Shown: one piece after another, positions 44,300 to 57,608 of the stretch
How positions within the stretch are numbered: position 1 is the stretch's first letter
How the letters are laid out: the number at the start of each line of letters is the position of its first letter
Assembly: GCF_002575655.3 (NCBI RefSeq)
Contig: NC_053040.3
Span: forward strand, 154,691,148 to 154,755,147
Source: Aegilops tauschii subsp. strangulata
Lineage: Eukaryota > Streptophyta > Magnoliopsida > Poales > Poaceae
Direction of reading: 5' to 3'
DNA: 64,000 nucleotides
Notes under the pieces: generated by a model
Told to the model about the DNA's origin: nothing
Seen by the model: the letters and a program-made list of their open reading frames with translations, nothing else
The model's database searches: none
Program-made: the position numbers and the translations under genes

Positions 44300-47200
44300 A
44301 GCTCTTTTCGGGCGCCGTTGCCGGGGAGCAATAGCGTGGGGTTGATATTCTCATGTGTGCTTGTTTGCTTTCTTCACTAAGTAGATTTTGTTTTTCCTTT
44401 TTGTTTCTGTTTAGTTGTGGGTGAAACATACATTTTTTTTAAAATAATGAAAATACCAAAAAAAATTACTTGCCTCTCATGCCTAAAAAGTTTTTCAAAA
44501 AAAGAAGTGATTGGAAAGTTATGCATTGAAGAAGTGAGGGTCGACCTTGAGCACTTGTGTTCATGCTCACGGAAACAATGTAGAATTTTTCATGGAAGTT
44601 TCTCTGTAAATAATTATCCCCTTGTATATATTCATTGTATTATAAAAATAATGTGCCAAGCCTTGGTTTTAGGATAATTAGATTGCTTGTTTACTATGGG
44701 CAGAACAAAAACAGAAACTTTGGCTGTAGTGCATGAATTTACTTTTTTTACTGGAGATTCAAATGGGTCTGAAACTTTTTGCGCATTACTTCCGTACAAA
44801 TATTTAAAATTTTCATATTTATTTCATAATTTTAGGAGTTACAGAAGTTTACCAAACTTCCAGATTACTACAGACTGTTCTGTTTTTAAAAGATTCCGTT
44901 TTGCGTGTGTTGTTTGCTTATTTTGATGAATCTATGGCCAGTATGGGGGGGTATGAACCATAGATAAGTTGGAATACTGTAGGTTTAACACCAATATAAA
45001 TAAAGAATGAGTTCATTACAGTACCTTAAAGTAGTAGTTTGCTTTATTACACTAACGGATCTCACAAAGTTTTTGTTAAAGTTTTGTGTGGATGAAGTGT
45101 CCGAAGGTCGAGGAGCTATCAATATGAGAAGAATAAAGAGAGGCAAGAGTCCAAGCTTGGGGATGCCAAAGGCACCCCAAGTAAATATTTCAAAGGATAC
45201 TCAAGCATCTAATCTTGGGGATGCCCCGGTTGGCATCCCATCATTCTTCTTCAACAAATATCGGTATACCTCGGTTTTTGTTTTGTTCACATGATTTGTG
45301 TCCTTTGTGTTTTTGTTTTTCCTTTAAGAACCATGCTAGCATGAGATATCCCTTCATTGATTTATATAATACTTCATGTGCTTCACATAAATCTTTTAAG
45401 TATGATCTTATAGAATTGCTCTTTGTGCTTCACTTAAATCTTTTGAGTATGGTTTTATAGAATGCTTCATGTGCTTCACTTATATATTTTGAGCTTGGAT
45501 ATTGGTTAGTCTATGTTAATTGTAGAATGCTCTATGAACTTCACTTATATCTTTTGGAGTATGAATAATACTATCATTTAAAGTGGGTTTGGAAAAGTGT
45601 CAACTTTAGGAATTAGTGATCCCACTATTTTGGAGGGTGTTGAATCTTAGTGTGATATTTATGGAAGTGGATTTGGAAGAGTGTCAACTTTAGCTAGTAA
45701 TGATTCCACTAGTTCGGAAGAGGTTCCAATTGAGTATGAGAACAAAGTTGCTATCCATGATGCTACCGAAAATTATTATGAGGGAGGAATACATGCTTGT
45801 AGGAGTTGCAATAATATCAAGTTTCCTCTCTATGTGCTTAAAGTTTTGAATTTATACTTGTTTTGCCTTCCTATGCTAGTTGATTCTTGTTCCCATAAGT
45901 TTTGTGCTCACAAAATCCCTAGGCATAGGAAGTGGGTTAGATTTAAATGTGCTAGTCATATTCTTCAAGATGCTCTCCTTGTGCTTCAATTCCTATCTTT
46001 TATGTGAGCATCATTGAAATCATCATGCCTAGCTAAAAGGCATTAAAGAAAAGCGCTTGTTGGGAGACAACCCAATATTTACCCTTACTGTCTTTGTGTG
46101 TCTACATTATTAATCTACTGTAGTAATCATGTTTTATAGCTTTTGTTTCAATAAAGTGCCAAGTAAGACCTTTGGGAAGACTTGGGCGAAAGTTAATGTG
46201 ATCTTGCTGTAAAAAACAGAAACTTTGCGCTCACGAGATTAGCTGTCATTTTTTTTAAAGAAGAGTGATTTTGAGTTGATTCTTTTTGCAGAAGATTAAT
46301 AGACAAATTCCTCACGTCCACCAATTTATTTGATAATTTTGGGAGTAGCAGAAGTATGGTTTATGTTAAGATCATTACAGACTGTTCTGTTTTCGACAGA
46401 TTCTGTTTTCATTTCATAGTTTGCTTGTTTTCTAGGTTCTATGACTTATATTTCTCAATATAAATTGTAGAAATGACATGGTACAGTAGGAATTGTGTGA
46501 GAACAATTATGAACCTTGTCTTTGACAGTACCAAAGTGAATGGTTTACTCTTTATCATACTAACCTATCTCACGAAGTTTCGTTAAGTTTTGTGTGATTG
46601 AAGTTTTCAAGCTTTGGGTGAGATATCGATATGAGGAGAATAAGGAGTGGAAAGACCCTAAGTTTGGGGATGCCCAAGGCACCCCAAGGTAATATTCAAG
46701 GAAGACTCAAGCGCCTAAGCTTGGGGATGCCCCGGAAGGCATCCCCTCTTTCGTCTTCAAAACTATCGGTATACCTTACCCGGAGCTATATTTTTATTCG
46801 TCACATGATATGTGTTTTGCTTGGAGCGTATTTTCAATTTTACTTGCTGTTTGAATAAAATCATTGGATCTGAAATATTGAATGAAAAAGAATCCTCCCA
46901 TGGCTAGTTAATTATTTGACTACTCAGTGTTTTTCACTCATATCTTTTGGAGTAGTTTGTCATTTACTCATGTCTTCACATATATCCAATGAGTAAATGG
47001 TTGAATAAATTGAATGTCATAAATCTGAATTTATATATGTTTCATATGCTTATAACATGGGGAGTAATGACTTCACACATAATAAGTATAGGTAGTAAAC
47101 TTATTGAAAGTTAGCAAACGTAGAATTGGTCACTTGAACAATTCATGAAATAATATTGAAGGAAGAGGGATTTCACATATAAATATACTATCTTGGACAT

Positions 47201-48311
47201 CTTTTGTAATTGTGAGCACTCATTACAATATGACATGCTAAAAGGTTGATGTTGGACAAGGAAGACAACGTAATGGGTTATGTTTTCTTATATCTGAAAT
47301 AAAGCATATTGTCATGGACCCCCCAACACGCTGAGCTTGCCTTTCCCCCTCATGCTAGCCAAATTCTTTACACTAAGTAGAGATACTACTTGTGCTTCCA
47401 AATACCATTAAACCCGGTTTTGCCATGAGAGTCCACCATGCCTACCTATGGATTGAGTAAGATCCTTCAAGTAAGTTGTCATCGGTGCAAGCAATAAAAA
47501 TTGCTCTCTAAATATGTATGTTTGATTAGTGTGGAGGAAATAAGCTTTATATGATCTTGTGACGTGGAAGAAATAAAAGCGACGGACTGCATAATAAAGG
47601 TCCATATCACAAGTGGCAATATAAAGTGACGTTCTTTCGCATTAAGATTTTGTGCATCCAACCCTGAAAGCGCATGGCAACCTCTGCTTCCCTCTGCGAA
47701 GGGCCTATCTTTTACTTTTATCTCTTACCCTTATGCAAGAGTCATGGTGATTTTCACCTTTCCTTTTTACATTTTATCCTTTGGCAAGCACATTGTGTTA
47801 GAAAGATTCTGATATATATATCCAATTGGATGTAAGGCATCATGAACTATTATCGTTGACATTACCCTTGAGGTAAAAGGTTGGGAGGCGAATCTATAAG
47901 CCCCTATCTTTCTCTGTGTCTGATTAAATCTTTGAACCCATAAATATCGCATGAGTGTTAGCAATTGTGAAAGACTAAATGATAGTTGAGTATGTGGAGT
48001 TTGCTAAATCAAAGCTCTGACATAGACCCTTCCTGAAAATAAGATGAATTGCAATTGTTTGATGACTGAGAATATTGTTTGTTAGTTTTCAAGAAAGTTT
48101 ATGATCTATACTTTAACATGTGAATAGCTTGTTACTTTATCATGAGAAGTTTTATGAGATGAGCTACTGTTATGACATATAATGATGCTAGAAAAGGTGA
48201 ATGAAATTATCATTGATCAAACTTGTGCACTTGCTAGCATTCACACTTCATACATTATTTCTTTTATCATTTACCTACTCGAGGACGAGCAGGAATTAAG
48301 CTTGGGGATGC
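44300..48311 (+). other. G3 internal region b (no gag or pol)
   Basis: Collinear with internal-a over its whole length with point changes and small indels (for example a longer T-run near 44432). The frame corresponding to 40112-40477 lies at 45681-46007 and ends early at a TGA. It ends TAAGCTTGGGGATGC before LTR-c. Confidence 0.75.
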
Positions 48312-48711
48312 TGATACGTCTCCAACGTATCTATAATTTATGAAGTCTTCATGCTATTATATTATCAATCTTAGATGTTTTATATGCATTTATATGCTAT
48401 TCTATATGATTTTTGGGAGTAACCTATTAACCTAGAGTCCACGGCCAGTTTCTGTTTTCTCCTTGTTTTTTAGTTTTGCAGAAAAGGAATACCAAACGGA
48501 GTCCAATTGACGAGCCAATTTTTGATGATTTTTTATGGACCAAAAGAAGACCACGGAGCATCGGAGTTGGTCCAGAAGAGTCCCGAGCTGCCCACGAGGG
48601 TGGGGGCACGCCCACCCCCTGGGCGCGTGGGCCTGCCTCGTGGACAGCTCGGGCACCTCCTTGACGTGAGACCGACGCCAAAAATTCCTATAAATACAGA
48701 AACCTCGGGAA
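48312..48711 (+). repeat. G3 LTR-c, truncated
   Basis: The first 400 bp of the LTR, ending at CCTCGGGAA, 15 bp beyond the TATA box (48689-48696). The rest of the LTR and its flanking duplication are missing. The join to unrelated sequence at 48711/48712 marks a deletion or other rearrangement. Confidence 0.88.
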
Positions 48712-48715
48712 GATC

Positions 48716-48940
48716 ACTTGGGGGCTTCCTGCTCAGTGAGCATAGCTGTGACTACCCTCTTGATCCGGCTTGCATGCCTTGTTACAATTTACTTGGGGGC
48801 TTCCTGCTCATTGAGCATAGCTGTGACTATCCTCTTGATTCGGCTTGCACGCCTTGTTACAAGTTACTTGGGGGCTTCCTACTCATTGAGCATAGTTGTG
48901 ACTACCCTCTTGATCCGGCTTGCACGCCTTGTTACAAATT
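48716..48940. repeat. Three 75-bp tandem repeats
   Basis: Units start ACTTGGGGGCTTCCTGCTC at 48716, 48791 and 48866; a fourth start (ACTTG) is cut by CACTA-2. The period is exactly 75 bp and one frame is open through all three units (FLLIEHSCDYPLD repeated). The sequence is not part of G3 or CACTA-2 and is probably from the untranslated or linker part of a gypsy element, perhaps G1 or G2. Coding use is doubtful. Confidence 0.85.
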
Positions 48941-49309
48941 ACTTGCACTATAAAAAATGACACATCCGTGACATTTTGGGCCGAACATTTTTTTCCCGTC
49001 ATGCTTATGACACTTCTATGACGATAATTGTGACAAAACCCGGTATCATCATAGATGTGGTGGGCTCCTACTTCTATGACAAAAAATCATGACAAAAAAT
49101 GGGCTTTTCGTCCTGGGCAGGCTGGAGACGCAGCTGCATGACATTCTTTGGGCCTTCCATGTCGGAAAAAACCGTGGTAGAAGCGAGGGCGAGGAAAATG
49201 TCAGGGAGTTCCCGGTTATGGTGGGTGGTCGGGGCCGAGCGATGCATGGAGGTTTGCGTGTTTCTCTCATACACGTATGCGCGTGTGTGCGAGGCATTGC
49301 ACTCTAACT

Positions 49310-49851
49310 GAACCCGAAGCAAGGCGTTGGGCTCTAACTGGACCCGAGCGATTGCACGAGCTACGTTACTAAACCCCGATTGATCCCTTGCTGTTAACTG
49401 AACTCGAGCGATTCCTTCGCTACTTCTGCTAACTGAAGCCGATCGACGCTGCCTCTTGATGAACAGTTCCCGGTGGGGGTTGGATGAACAGTTCCTGGTG
49501 GGGGTTGGATCAACAGGATCCCGTGGTAGTAGAGGCCATTGCTGTTGGATGAACAGGACCCCGATCGACGAGGCGTGGGGTTGGATGAACAGTAGCCGGT
49601 GGAGGGACCCTGTACGTGGAGGGCTGGTTGAACAGGACCCCGTGGAGGGGCTGGTTGAACAGGACCCCGTGGAGGGCTGGTTGAATAGTAGCCGGTGGAG
49701 GCTGGATGAACAGTATCCGGGGAGGCTGCATGAACAGGACCCCGTGGATGAATAGTAGGTGGCTGAGGCTGGAGGAAGTCGACGGTGGATGAACAGTAGC
49801 AGCTGGAGGCCGGAGGAAGTCGACGGTGGATGAATAGTAGCCCGTGGAGTC
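49310..49851. repeat. GGATGAACAGT repeats in CACTA-2
   Basis: Counterpart of 10503-10965: repeated GGATGAACAGTAGCCGGTGG and GGACCCCGTGGAGGGCTGG words. Minus-strand frames across it are low complexity and rich in P, S and H. Confidence 0.7.
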
Positions 49852-50120
49852 CCGTTTTGCGGTACGCCACACCCCTCCCGATCAACAGGACACCGTTTCG
49901 ACCGTAGGCGCTCCAACACTAGTCCGTTTCCTCTGTTTTGCGGTATGCCACACCCCTCCCGATCAACAGGACCCTGTTTCGACCGTACGCGGTCAAACAC
50001 AAGTCCGTTTCCTCCGTTTTGCGGTATGCCAGACCCTTCCCAATGAACAGGACCCTGTTTGACCGTACGCGGTCGAACAGAAGGCCCATTTCCTCCGTTC
50101 TGCGGTACACCAGACCTCGT
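49852..50120. repeat. 81-bp minisatellite in CACTA-2
   Basis: Units start at 49852, 49933, 50014 and 50095 (CCGTTTTGCGGTAYGCCA), a constant 81-bp spacing. The extra 10 bp relative to the CACTA-1 unit lie in the GTACGCGGTCNAACACAAG part. Four units here against six in CACTA-1. Confidence 0.88.
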
Positions 50121-52190
50121 TTCGGCTGTTCCGTACAAGCCGGTTGGCTCCCGATGAACACGATGTATTCCGTTCCCTCCCGATGAACACGACACATTCT
50201 GTTGCCTCCCCATGAACACGACGCAGTTTCTCCATTCCGACCCAGCTGGTTGGCTTCCGATGAACAGGATTAGTCACTGTACGCGTTAGAGACCCCGCCC
50301 GTATGTACGTACGTAGCCGTATTTACTATCTTGCAGCGTGTCCGTACGTAAGTGTACACGATATAGATGGGACTGCGTGACATGCTACGTCAGCGCCTCT
50401 ACTTCAACATGTGTCGCTCCTTACTCGGCCACGGTACGTCGCTGCAGAGACACTGATCGACCGCTATGTATGTACACATTCGCGGCCGGATAGATAATGC
50501 TACCTTCGCTTCAACCTGGTGGGTCCCTGCTGTCAGGGGGTAAGAAGGCAGTTCCTTCCGCGCGAAGATAAAGCCGGTGGGTCCCAGCTGTTATGGGGAA
50601 ACATTTTTTTCGCGAAATACAGAGGACCTCCCGGTAGGTCCGAGGTGTCAGGTGGAGGAATCATTATTTTGCGCGTAATAAGGAGGCACTTCCTTGCATG
50701 CAGCCATGGACCCAGCTGTCAGCCTCCCCACTTACAGTCCTCTTCTGATGGCTGTCAGCCTCTCCACTTACAGTCCTCTTCTGATGGCTGTCATTCGTTG
50801 ACCGCGTTGGCGACGCCGTACCTCCCTAGAGCACCAAGGTGGTGGACGACGGCGCGATCTAGGAAGGGAACGACCCGGAGCCGGGGAATACGCAGCAGTG
50901 GATGCCCACGCGGAGGGGAGTACGCGGGTTGACTACTTCGGCTGCGGTTTGAGGCTGCCGTCTCCGGAGAATAACAGGGGGGTGTGGGTGAGTAGAGGGA
51001 AGGCCTGGCCAGTAGTAGTATGGTCGGGCGGTGAGGCCTGCGCAGCAGCACAACCGGCCACGGGAGGCTGGAGCAGGCGGTACGGCGAGCGCAGGTTTGG
51101 GCAGCTGGAGCAACAAGACCAGAGGTTGAAGACGCAGCTTGGCCGTTGGATTAACATCGAACGGCCAGTGCATCTAGAATCGTTTATTGACTAAGTTGAC
51201 AAAGCCCTGCGTACACGTTAACTTAGTAGGCCCACAAGTCAGCCTACAAATCTGGTGGGTCCCAGCTAGCAAGGGGAATCAATTTTTTTTCGCGTAATAA
51301 GGTGGCACTTCCTTGCGTGCGAAGATGTTTTCTGGTTTTTTAATTTCTTCTTTTTTGAGTTAGAATAAAAAGAAAACAATTTAGGATCTTCAGTACAATC
51401 TATATTTTCACGAAAAGGGTCATAATAAAGCTGGTGGGCCCCAGCTGTCACGGAGAGGAAACTTTTTATTTCCGCGTAATAAAGGAAGCACTTCCTTGCC
51501 TGCGAAGATGTAGCTAGTGGGTCAAACCTGTCAGGGGGAGAAATTATGTGTTTTCGCATAATATAGGGGCACTTGCTGCGTGCGGCCATGGGCCATGTGC
51601 GTCCCTACTGTCAGCCAATCCACGTACATGCCTCATCTGAGCCGCCCCCCTGATCCAATGGCTGGCTGGCCGCCAGTTACGTCGTGCCTTGCTATGGGCA
51701 AGGCACTGGATCTCTGTCCCCGATGGCTGTCGTTTGTTGACGAAGTTGACCACACCGCGCCGAGAGAACCAACGCAGTGAACGATGGCTAGTATTACGAA
51801 GGGAACGACCCGAGCCGGTGGAGACACATCAGTGGATGCCCACGCGGAGGGGAGTACGAGGATTCACTGGTTCGGCTGCGGTGTGACGTTGCCGTCGCCG
51901 GTGAAGAACGGGAGGTGTTGGTGAGTAGAGGAATGGTCTGGATGGCGTTTGGGAGTAGAGTGGGCCGGTGAAGCCTGCACGGCAGCACAGCCGGCCACGG
52001 GAGGCGGTACCGCCGGCAGTGGTTTGGGCGGCTGAAGTAAGAATATCCGAGATTGAAGAAGCACTACAGCCGTTGGATGGACATCCAACGGCCACTGCTG
52101 CTAGAATCGTGTCTGGACTATAAGTTTACAAAGCCTTCCGTACGCCTTAGTAGGCCCACAAGCCTTCCGTATGCGTCACCGACTATAATT
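50121..52190. repeat. Duplicated GC-rich blocks in CACTA-2
   Basis: Two diverged copies of the block found at 11941-12506 and 12671-13267 of CACTA-1, here about 50586-51245 and 51430-52170. The first also has a local direct repeat (CTGTCAGCCTC...TTCTGATGG at 50717-50789). The copies are more diverged from each other than in CACTA-1. No gene. Confidence 0.7.
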
Positions 52191-54399
52191 CTCAAAAAAT
52201 AGTAGGTCCACAAGTGAGCATCACATCTGTGGCATAGAACATATAGCCCATTTGCGATTTGTAATAGTGTACATCCCATTTTTGAATTCTAATGGAATTT
52301 ACTACAACCCATTTACGGTATGTTAAATTTACAGCCCATTTTCTAGCCAGGACAACGATTAATAATTTAAACCAACCTCTCAAAACAGAATTAAACCAAA
52401 AATTCCAAATTTTGATGGGATCCAAAAAAAAAAATTATCCTAAAATTTCAAGTCAGATTAAATATAATTTCAAAATGAATTTGTATTAGGTAAAAATCTA
52501 AAAAAATACTGCGCGCGCAATAAGTAATGAAATGAAAATTTCCAAATTCAAACAATACTATTTTTGAAACTAATTACGTGCTCGGTGTGTTTTTATATAT
52601 TTACAGCCCAATTTTTATAATTACTTCCCATTTATTATTTCTTAAAGCCCATTTTCTTGTTAAGCCTAATAGGAAAGATTTACAGCCCAGCGGGGCGGAG
52701 AATAACAAGTTGACTTGGGTTGGGTATTTTGCAAGAAAAATATAGCTGGGCTACCCATTTTCACCTTGAAAAAATAATATCTGGGCTGGATATTTGGTCG
52801 ACATAAAATAATTGCCTGGGCTAGACGGGCCACAGCCCGCCTAGTTGATACCATGCTCCTCTGAACAACAACAAAAACATCGCTCAAGAAAAACTCCGCT
52901 TACTAAAAAAACAAATACTGCTCGAGCTGCTGGGTCCCAACTGTCGGCCGCTCCTTGTGCAATTCTCTCGTTTATTGACTATATAGGTTGACGATGGTGT
53001 GGGACCGTGATGTCAGGAAACCAGGAGGAAGCAAAAAAAACTATAGTTGTATATAATAAGGAGGAACTTGCGTACGTACGGCTATGGCCCTAGTGGGTCC
53101 CTATTGTCTCCAGTCAAAATAAAGTATCTCCTGAATCCTCATGTTCGTTGACCATGTTGACAATGCTCGGCGCCACGGCGAGCGCAAAAACTCGAAGGAC
53201 GACGGAGTGGGCCTCGCGGGCCCTATGGATGGTCTGATACAGCGCCCGCTGCTCATTCAGGAAGCCAGGATCATCAGACATCTATGAGCACATTCGAGAG
53301 ACTGAGACGGCATGAAACTATAAGGTCATGCTTGGGAGCTCTGGTTTATTTCACACATGTATTAAGATACAAGTGTAGTTTACTCGTCATCGAAAACAAC
53401 GCATAAAATATAGGCGTAATGAAACCGAGGGCCCGAGGTCTGTAACAAAAACCGGCGAGTTACACATGTAATTTGAGAGACCAGTGTATATTTTACTAGT
53501 CGAAATCGCCCAACCAAGCGCTTCGCCCAAGACCATCTGCTTTTATTTACAAGCGTCGGTTTTACAAGCGGTTTTGTTGGAAAACGACGATCCAATCACG
53601 GCCTAAGATGATGAGTTGGTCGGAAGATCATATGGTTTCACCTCTAACCTACCCGAGTTGTCGTATAGGCTATGAATGAAACATAAGACAATCAACTTCT
53701 TAAGCACATAAACAATAGAAGAGGATGATCTTCTTAACATGCAAATCACATGCATTAGATCAACATGCAAAACAATACGAAGCATTATTCTCAGGAGGCA
53801 CAGTGAACATCTCGTGATGCCACATGCCACAGCATTCCAAGCTCAACTTTGCAATCAAACTCACAAGGCCTGGCATTACAGAGAAAACATTCAGAACAAA
53901 CTCTTAAAATACCTTACATAAGTCAACATTCATGTGACTATGCATCTCATTAGAGTAAATATTTACTTCTGAACTGAAGACAGGAATAGGAAAAAATGAT
54001 CGACGTTGCTCACAGCAAAGGGCGTCCCACTGAAAAATATCAAATGCATGTCTTCTGGCTAACATCAATGAGCAAAAATTGACAAGGTTTTCCAATTCCA
54101 ATATATTGAACTAATGTCTTCTTGCTAACATCAATGATTAAACTTTGACAAGCTTTTCCCATTCAAAATATGTAATGCCTATGATTTTGGAACGGGCAGG
54201 GTTTGTCATTAGTTTGTCATCTGATAGTCCGGTGGCTCAAGGTGACGACGAATGATTAGGGAACCATTCGATGTATTGTGCATGATGAAGTATTACGGAG
54301 GACACGAACCATATGAACATTTTGTGCAGTTCCACTAAAATCAAGCCGAGCATCCCTGTGGATTTCATATTTATATGCTTGCAAGAAAACAAAGACACA
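52191..54399. other. AT-rich CACTA-2 segment without gene
   Basis: Follows 13440-15560 of CACTA-1, including the ACAGCCCATTT words, but lacks the part equivalent to about 14760-14910. A cassette copy (TTTTGTGCAGTTCCACTAAA) lies near 54319. Confidence 0.6.
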
Positions 54400-55180
54400 T
54401 CAGCACACACACAATATTGGCCCTAGTGTCGACCCACCAATCGGTGGACTAACAAACTGAAAGTACAGTAAACAGATTACCATACCCAGATGCCCCATCA
54501 TTGTTGCTTAGAGTGACATTGACAGACTTGGGAGTCCTGTCCTGGCTTCTTGTACTTGTTTGAGCACTTGTTTTCCCAGTGTCCCCCCCGAACCACAAGT
54601 AAAGCAGCCATCTCTCCTTTTGTCTTTCTTCTTACCCTTCTTAAAGGCCGACGTTGGCAGCTCCATTCAAACAGATAGTCCAGTGGCTCAAGGTGATGAC
54701 GAATGATTAGAGAACCATTCGATGTATTGTGCATGATGAAATATTATGGAGGACACGAACCATCTGAACATTTTGTGCAGTTCCACTAAAATCAAGCTCA
54801 GCATCCCTGTCTGCATAAATACAGAAAAAGCATGATGAATATAATAGTGGTACTAGTTGATTAAATGTACGCTTACAACTATAATGATCTTCATTATCTT
54901 TAACAGGAAAAGATAGCAATACAATAGCTTGAATTAAACATTTATTCAAAACAATACAACAATATAAGTAGCACAACATAACAAAGTACAATCATGTGGA
55001 TGAAGGCCAATACTGACCTCATTTGTTACAAATGCGTCGGCAACTGACTTGGTCATACCTTTCCTTGTGGAGTGAATTTTGCACTCCACGTGTTGTTGAG
55101 TTGCCCATGCTCTCTGCAGACTAGTCATGTCACTAGCATCTACTAATACTCTGTAAAGCTTCTCGATCATTCCTTATGTA
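54400..55180 (-). pseudogene. Fossil copia gag-protease fragment in CACTA-2
   Basis: On the minus strand: 55180-54990 gives a gag-like piece (DMTSLQRAWATQQHVECKIH). 54606-54564 gives a CCHC zinc knuckle (CFTCGSGGHWENKC, with a one-base frameshift in a G-run) and then NKYKKPGQDS. 54490-54421 gives the entry to a copia protease (ASGYGNLF, then TDWWVDTRA). Order and content match Ty1-copia gag to protease, but stops, shifts and an inserted cassette (54670-54830) make it dead. CACTA-1 keeps a shorter version at 15573-15800. Confidence 0.7.
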
Positions 55181-57608
55181 ATGTAGCGCAAACAGTGGCT
55201 GCTTCTTTCTGCAAAGTGGTAAGACCAACTGGACCCACTAATGCACTAGTTTTCCTTAGACACATTGGCTCCTTTTGTGCAGTTCAGCTAAAATCAAAGT
55301 CGAAATAAAACCAAGCTTTAATTTTGATATCCATGTAAGCAACAATAGGTATAAGGGAAACAATTACTAATAAATAACAGTTGATGACTTGTACTCCCAG
55401 AAGAAAAACATCTACTTATCTACCTTATCTTAATGGGAAACAAAGCAGGAGAGTAGCAATTCTCAATCAGTGTGATTCATTCATATTAACTAAGACATTA
55501 TCTTAACAATGCCTTGTTTCAACATGTATAAAGAACGTCAAAGCAGAAAAGTACCATTCCTAAAACAATATGACTGATTCATTTTAACAGAGACATTATC
55601 TTAAAAATACCTTGGTTAAACATGTAGAAAGAACTACAAAGCAGGATAGTACCATTTGTAAAACACTGTAACTGTTATATAATAAGAGAGACATTATCTG
55701 AACAATACATTTCTTAAACATGTACTCTGGCTAATCCCTAATAGAAATGGTACTCCTGCCGATCCCTAACAAGTGTTGCAGTTTTGAACTAAGATTCAGT
55801 TGTTAATTCTGAGAGTGGCATTGCTTAATTTTACCAGCGGTATCAGATTAACAAAAAGCATAAACAGTTCCAGGGGGAGTGGGCGCAACAACACCATGTG
55901 CTTCCATCTACTTATAAAGGGGGTGATGCAGAGTTTTGTTGTAACAAAGAAACAAGCATCATGTCTGGGTTGGAACAATTTTTGCTCACTTAATGGTAAA
56001 AGACAACAATTCAATAGCTTCAATTCAACATTTATGCAAAACAGTACCAATACAAGTAGCACAACATCTCAAAGCACACTGCAACATCATGTGGATGAAA
56101 GTCGGTACTGACCTTTCTTGACGAAGATTTGAAACAACTCGCGAGGAGGACTTGAAACAAATCCCAACACATATATGGAAATCTGATATCCTTTTGTGCA
56201 GTTACACCAAAATTAAGCAAAGTCGCCGGTGTGACATTCAAGTTGAACTGCACAAAACACTCTTAAAACAAAAGTGTTTCACATAGCGAAGCAAAATGTC
56301 GAAATAGCAACGAGCTGAATAGATATCCCTATTTTAACAGAGGCAAAAAAGGAATCAATTACTGGCCAATAAAGGAGGATGAAACATGCGGCCACAAAAA
56401 TGGTAATCCCGCCAATCCCTAACAAGTGTTGCAGTTTTGAACTAAGATTCAGTAGTGAATTCTGAGAGTGGCATTGCTTAATTTTACCAACGGCATTAGA
56501 TTAACAAAAAACATACATAGTTCCAGGGGAGAGTGGGCGCAACAACACCATGTGCTTCCATCTACTTATAAAGGGGGTGATGCAGAGTTTGTTGTAACAA
56601 AGCAACAAGCATCATGTCTGGGTTGGTCCCATTTTTGTTCACTACTTAATGGGAAAAGACAGCAATACAATAGCTTCAATTCAACATTTATTTAAAACAG
56701 TACCAATACAAGTAGCACAACATCTCAAAGCACACTGCACAATCATGTGGATGAAGGCCTGTACTGACCTTTTGTGAGACGAACAAGATCAAATACAAAT
56801 CTACTAACACGAATAGGAAATCCAATCTCATTTTGTGCAGTTGCATTGAAATCAAGCAAAGTTGCCGGTGCGACATTTAAGTTCGCTATAGCAACAAGTT
56901 GAATAGATATCCCTGTTTTAACAGAGGAAAAAAGGAAACAATTACTGGCCAATAAAGGAGGATGAAACAAACGGCGACAAAAAGAAGCATCTAACTTATC
57001 TTGATGGAAAACAAAGTAGGACAGTAGCATTTCTAAAATGGTTGCATTGATTCATATTAACATAGACATTCTCTTAAAACAACATTTGTTAAAAAATGTA
57101 ATTTACTTTTAACAGTGGCATTGCTTCAATTTTCTAGCGGCATTCTTAGGTTAACAATAGCAAAATAGTTGTATGGGACATGGGACATGCCAACACCATG
57201 TGCGTCCACACGTATAAATGGGTGATGCAGAGTATGTTGCCAAGCAGCACATCTGCGTTGGTCCCATATTTGTTCTCTTTGAACCTTTTTCCTATGTGAG
57301 GGCAGCAAATCTAGTCCTGCACAAACTACCCGATCCCCCAATTTCTTTCCTTTTTCAACAAAGAGATCGGTTCCTTACAGATGTGTGTACTGGGTTACCC
57401 CCCTTTTTCCCTTTTCGACCAACAAAGCGGCTGGATAGCCAGTCTATACTACTTTCCCTCCCTCCTTTCCTCATTAAACCACGTCCTAGATTCATGCTCC
57501 ACCCCACCGCACCCTTCTTTCCTCTTTGAACCAAGACCTATATTCGACTACAGAATTGAAACAGATCCGCATGCAGCTAGAGCAATGACGATTTCAGAGA
57601 AACTTATA
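55181..57608 (-). other. Module A body in CACTA-2
   Basis: Counterpart of 15801-17924, with cassette copies near 55270, 56190 and 56830 and duplicated neighbouring strips (55780-56040 resembles 56440-56700). Minus-strand peptides LNVTPATLLNFGVTAQ and LNVAPATLLDFNATAQ recur in different copies. No product recognised. Confidence 0.45.

Larger units (their letters stand above)
37170..48711 (+). mobile_element. G3: tandem array of a non-coding LTR retrotransposon
   Basis: Order: LTR-a (37170-38727), internal-a (38728-42743), LTR-b (42744-44299), internal-b (44300-48311), LTR-c partial (48312-48711). The units are 5574 and 5568 bp, almost collinear and highly similar. Each full LTR is followed by a primer-binding site and each next LTR is preceded by AAGCTTGGGGATGC. 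No gag or pol is present, so it is a non-autonomous element. Such LTR-internal-LTR-internal-LTR arrays arise by unequal recombination between LTRs of two copies. Confidence 0.9.
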
